From contig NWBN01000002.1 in NCBI GenBank assembly GCA_002633315.1, forward strand, positions 57,777 to 121,776: a stretch of 64,000 bases of DNA, read 5' to 3'. The notes beneath the pieces are model-generated. The model had not been told where the DNA came from, ran no database searches, and saw nothing but the letters and a program-made list of their open reading frames with translations. The translations under genes and the position numbers were made by a program. Origin of the DNA: Bacteroidales bacterium Phil6. GTDB lineage: Bacteria; Bacteroidota; Bacteroidia; Bacteroidales; F082. Below are positions 61,466 to 64,000 of the stretch, piece after piece (position 1 is the stretch's first letter; each line of letters opens with the position of its first letter).

Positions 61466-63919
61466 ATGAAACGAGCAGCATTCTTATTTGTCGTTATATT
61501 ATTGAATATTAATATGATGGCGCAAAATTACGTATCCGGGACATTAATTGACAGCACCAATAATGAAAAATTGATGTTTGTAAATGTAGGTTTGTTGAGA
61601 GTCAGTGATTCAGTATTCGTCAGTGGTACATCGTCTAATGAGAACGGTTATTTTGAGATGACCAATGTAAAAAATGGCGAATATGATTTTTTTGTTTCTT
61701 CCATTGGATATGAGACATTGAAACGCCGATTGAAAGTAGAAGGCAATGTAGATTTGGGAATAATAAAAATAAAACCCGGTGTGACAATGTTGGAAGAAGT
61801 CGTAATAACCGAGAAAAAGCCTCTTTTTGCCAATGAAGGGGAAAAGGTATTGTATAATGTGAAAGAAGACCCGACAGTACAGATTGGTACATTGTCCGAT
61901 GCTTTGCAAAATACTCCCGGTGTTGAAGTCGATGTAGAAGGTAACGTTTCTCTGCGTGGTGTTTCGTCTGTAGAGATTTGGATAAACGACCAGCCTGCTC
62001 GTCTCGATTCGGAGAGTTTGAAGACGTATTTACAGCAGATGCCTGCCTCAGCTGTGGAGAAGATAGAGGTGATATCCAATCCTTCTGCCCGTTATGCTTC
62101 GAAGAGCGACGGCGGTATAATAAATATCGTCACAAATTCCAAGATACAAAATAATCAGTTTCTCAGCTTCGGTACCAATTTCTCTACTCGTCCTCATATC
62201 ATCCCATGGGTGTCATACGTATGGTCCAACGATAAGATATCGTACAATATTTATGCTAATTTCAATTATGGCAATTATGAGAACATTATTAATGACGAAG
62301 GTTTTTATTTTGCCGATTCTCCTACAGGTTCGGGTCTCGATACCGTTACTATTCAAAAAACCAATAATAAAAGCTCGAATTTGAATTTGGGCGGCGGTCT
62401 TTATTTTAATATGGATTATAATATAGACACTATGAATAATCTGTCGTTTTGGACAAGTTTCTGGCCTACCAAAGGTTCCGGTTCGACAGATGGAGACTAT
62501 TATCGTAAACAGTTCTTCCCTGATCCTTTTGAAACCTCATATTCTACTAAAAGTTCTTATGATGCTTCTTACAAATTCTTATATTTGGGTGCTTATTATC
62601 TTCATAAATTCAATAATGAAGGTCATAATATTTCATTTACTGTCAGTGGAGGAACAGGCAATTACGGTACTTTTACAGAAAATGAACGTAATTATGTTTT
62701 GCCTTATAATTATCTGTCCAAGATAAACACCGACTCCAAATACAATAATTTTAATTATTCTTTTGATGTGGATTATAATATACCGTATTCAAAAAATGGA
62801 GAGATATCTGTTGGTGCTGCCTATTCAAGAGATAATGAAAATGATGTTATGAAATATGATACTTTGTCGGGAGATTCATTCATAAATGATATTTGGCGTT
62901 CTTATGATGGCAATTACATATCCGATGAGATGGATGTTTATGTCACAGTTCAACATAAATTCGGCAATTTTGTAATAAAGCCGGGTTTAAGAATGGAGTA
63001 TGCAAATTTGACAAATAAAATTGAGAGTTATAGCGATTTCAAAAATAACAAGGAATATTTGAATTGGAGACCTACATTACATCTTTCTTATAGGACAAAA
63101 TCAATGCATAATTTCAGCTTGAGTTATTCTCGGCGTATTAGTAATCCTAATATTCAGAATCTTACGGATTATATTGGTTATGATGAGACAAGTATGAATA
63201 TTGGAAATATGGATTTGGTTCCGACTACAACGAACAGTATAGAAGGAAGTTGGAACAAATATTGGGATAAGTTCGGTTCGGTAGGATTGTCGGGTTATTA
63301 CAGATTCTCCAACAATTCTATAGATAATGTGTCGGATGTGATGTATGATGGAAATGTATTTGGATATTATGTTAATTATTCTCAGCCTGTAAATGTTGGA
63401 GAATCGAGAATGTATGGATTAGAAGCCAATGTGACATACCGACCCAATGCCATGTTCAATATGCGATTGTATGCCAATTTGTATGACTCATATTATAAGA
63501 CAGTATATAAAGATGATGTTGTTTCCGACGAGATGTTGTCCTACAGTTTGAGATTGAACTTATGGACAAAATTGTGGAACAAACTCGAAGTCCATGCGTC
63601 AGGTTTTTATCGTTCACCTACACAAGGGCTTTATTCAGAAAGGAAATCGACATATATGATAAATTGCGGATTGAGAGCCGATTTTTTCAAACGCAAACTG
63701 TCGGCTTTTCTCAACGTCTCCGATATTTTCAATTGGAACAAATATGATACTGATGTCACGAATCCTTATTATCACTACACATCATCTTACAAGTGGAATT
63801 CACGTTCTGTTTCAGTAGGTGTGGTATTGCGTTTCGGTAAGATGGAGCTTGAAAACAGAGTTCTTCAGGGTGAGTCGCAAGGTGGTGGCAGTACCGGTGG
63901 TGCCGGAGGAATGAGATAA
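61466..63919 (+). CDS. Outer-membrane plug/beta-barrel (TonB receptor-like) protein
   Basis: An 817-residue exported protein. The signal peptide (MKRAAFLFVVILLNINMMAQ) is followed by a carboxypeptidase-regulatory-like domain (residues about 22-95: YVSGTLIDSTNNEKLMFVNV, GEYDFFVSSIGYE). Next come a plug domain (about 135-225: LSDALQNTPGVEVDVEGNV, LRGVSSVEIWINDQ, VEKIEVISNPSARYASKSDG) and a barrel of the outer-membrane beta-barrel family. The end is Gly/Ser-rich (GGGSTGGAGGMR) rather than Phe-terminated. No SusD-like partner follows within the window. It could import a ligand or serve as a surface sensor. Confidence 0.88.
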   Translation: MKRAAFLFVVILLNINMMAQNYVSGTLIDSTNNEKLMFVNVGLLRVSDSVFVSGTSSNENGYFEMTNVKNGEYDFFVSSIGYETLKRRLKVEGNVDLGIIKIKPGVTMLEEVVITEKKPLFANEGEKVLYNVKEDPTVQIGTLSDALQNTPGVEVDVEGNVSLRGVSSVEIWINDQPARLDSESLKTYLQQMPASAVEKIEVISNPSARYASKSDGGIINIVTNSKIQNNQFLSFGTNFSTRPHIIPWVSYVWSNDKISYNIYANFNYGNYENIINDEGFYFADSPTGSGLDTVTIQKTNNKSSNLNLGGGLYFNMDYNIDTMNNLSFWTSFWPTKGSGSTDGDYYRKQFFPDPFETSYSTKSSYDASYKFLYLGAYYLHKFNNEGHNISFTVSGGTGNYGTFTENERNYVLPYNYLSKINTDSKYNNFNYSFDVDYNIPYSKNGEISVGAAYSRDNENDVMKYDTLSGDSFINDIWRSYDGNYISDEMDVYVTVQHKFGNFVIKPGLRMEYANLTNKIESYSDFKNNKEYLNWRPTLHLSYRTKSMHNFSLSYSRRISNPNIQNLTDYIGYDETSMNIGNMDLVPTTTNSIEGSWNKYWDKFGSVGLSGYYRFSNNSIDNVSDVMYDGNVFGYYVNYSQPVNVGESRMYGLEANVTYRPNAMFNMRLYANLYDSYYKTVYKDDVVSDEMLSYSLRLNLWTKLWNKLEVHASGFYRSPTQGLYSERKSTYMINCGLRADFFKRKLSAFLNVSDIFNWNKYDTDVTNPYYHYTSSYKWNSRSVSVGVVLRFGKMELENRVLQGESQGGGSTGGAGGMR

Positions 63920-63941
63920 TAATGTTATGTTTATCATGTAT

Positions 63942-63978
63942 AATCCACCGTGTTTTCAACTTTCACGGTGGATTTCTT
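63942..63978 (+). terminator. Terminator of the outer-membrane barrel gene
   Basis: An 11-bp perfect stem, AATCCACCGTG (63942-63952) with CACGGTGGATT (63964-63974), is followed by a short T-rich stretch. Confidence 0.8.
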
Positions 63979-64000
63979 GTTTGTATGCTCGGCATGAGTA

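Overview
The window looks like a chromosomal segment of an AT-rich member of the Bacteroidales (phylum Bacteroidota). Reasons: most promoter-like sites are TAnnTTTG, the Bacteroidota -7 element; lipoproteins have short Bacteroidota-type lipoboxes; the DnaK C-terminus has the phylum's acidic ending; and several families typical of the phylum are present (DUF4175, DUF3109, the duplicated EF-G-like GTPase, a degenerate arginase-fold protein, a Wzi/RemB-like barrel, and an ECF sigma/anti-sigma pair beside a plug/beta-barrel protein). I cannot name a genus.

Layout. 0-6 kb: the 3' part of dnaK, then a poorly conserved stretch with two secreted or lipid-anchored proteins, a small membrane protein, a duplicated structured intergenic element and a decayed IS256-family insertion. 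6-11 kb: one 1624-residue protein joining an exonuclease-like domain, a RecQ helicase and a UvrD-type helicase. 11.8-22 kb: housekeeping and metabolic genes (lipoprotein nitroreductase, rlmH, degenerate arginase, ruvC, a flippase-like/glycosyltransferase pair, a DNA glycosylase, a second EF-G, a PfkB kinase, tRNA-Asn). 22.3-30.2 kb: a mostly overlapping minus-strand glycan cluster (FlaA1-type NDP-sugar dehydratase, O-antigen ligase/polymerase, WbuC cupin, Wzi/RemB-like barrel, acyltransferase, an AlkD-like DNA glycosylase, sugar-phosphate transferase). 30-46.7 kb: a membrane acyltransferase, an FMN-binding protein, comF, DUF3109, tRNA-Thr, a very large sensor kinase, a methyltransferase, mnmG, ybeY, DUF4175 and an MFS exporter. 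47.6-54.9 kb, plus strand: gltX-folB, a lipoprotein-MFS pair, a glycosyltransferase-pgk pair, an ECF S component and DUF1893. 54.9-56.7 kb, minus strand: a LutB-like protein and rpiB. 57.2 kb to the end, plus strand: a low-molecular-weight tyrosine phosphatase, DUF2461, an ECF sigma/anti-sigma/beta-solenoid operon and an outer-membrane beta-barrel protein.

The most interesting reading is that the window covers a replication-origin region without dnaA beside it. The AT-rich gap at 56.73-57.21 kb lies between diverging genes and holds four exact TTATCAACA boxes and two TTATCTAC-type boxes. Third-codon-position composition of plus-strand genes changes from A-rich at 50.4 kb to T-rich just right of the gap. 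Two 14/16 parS-like palindromes (TGTTnCACGTGnAACA type) bracket mnmG, 15-18 kb away. Other points worth checking are the duplicated intergenic element whose hairpin carries a compensatory A-T to G-C change, a terminator-like hairpin in the leader of the 46.6 kb MFS gene (attenuator or small RNA), and tandem 11-bp repeats present in two intergenic regions. No CRISPR array, prophage or intact mobile element was seen.
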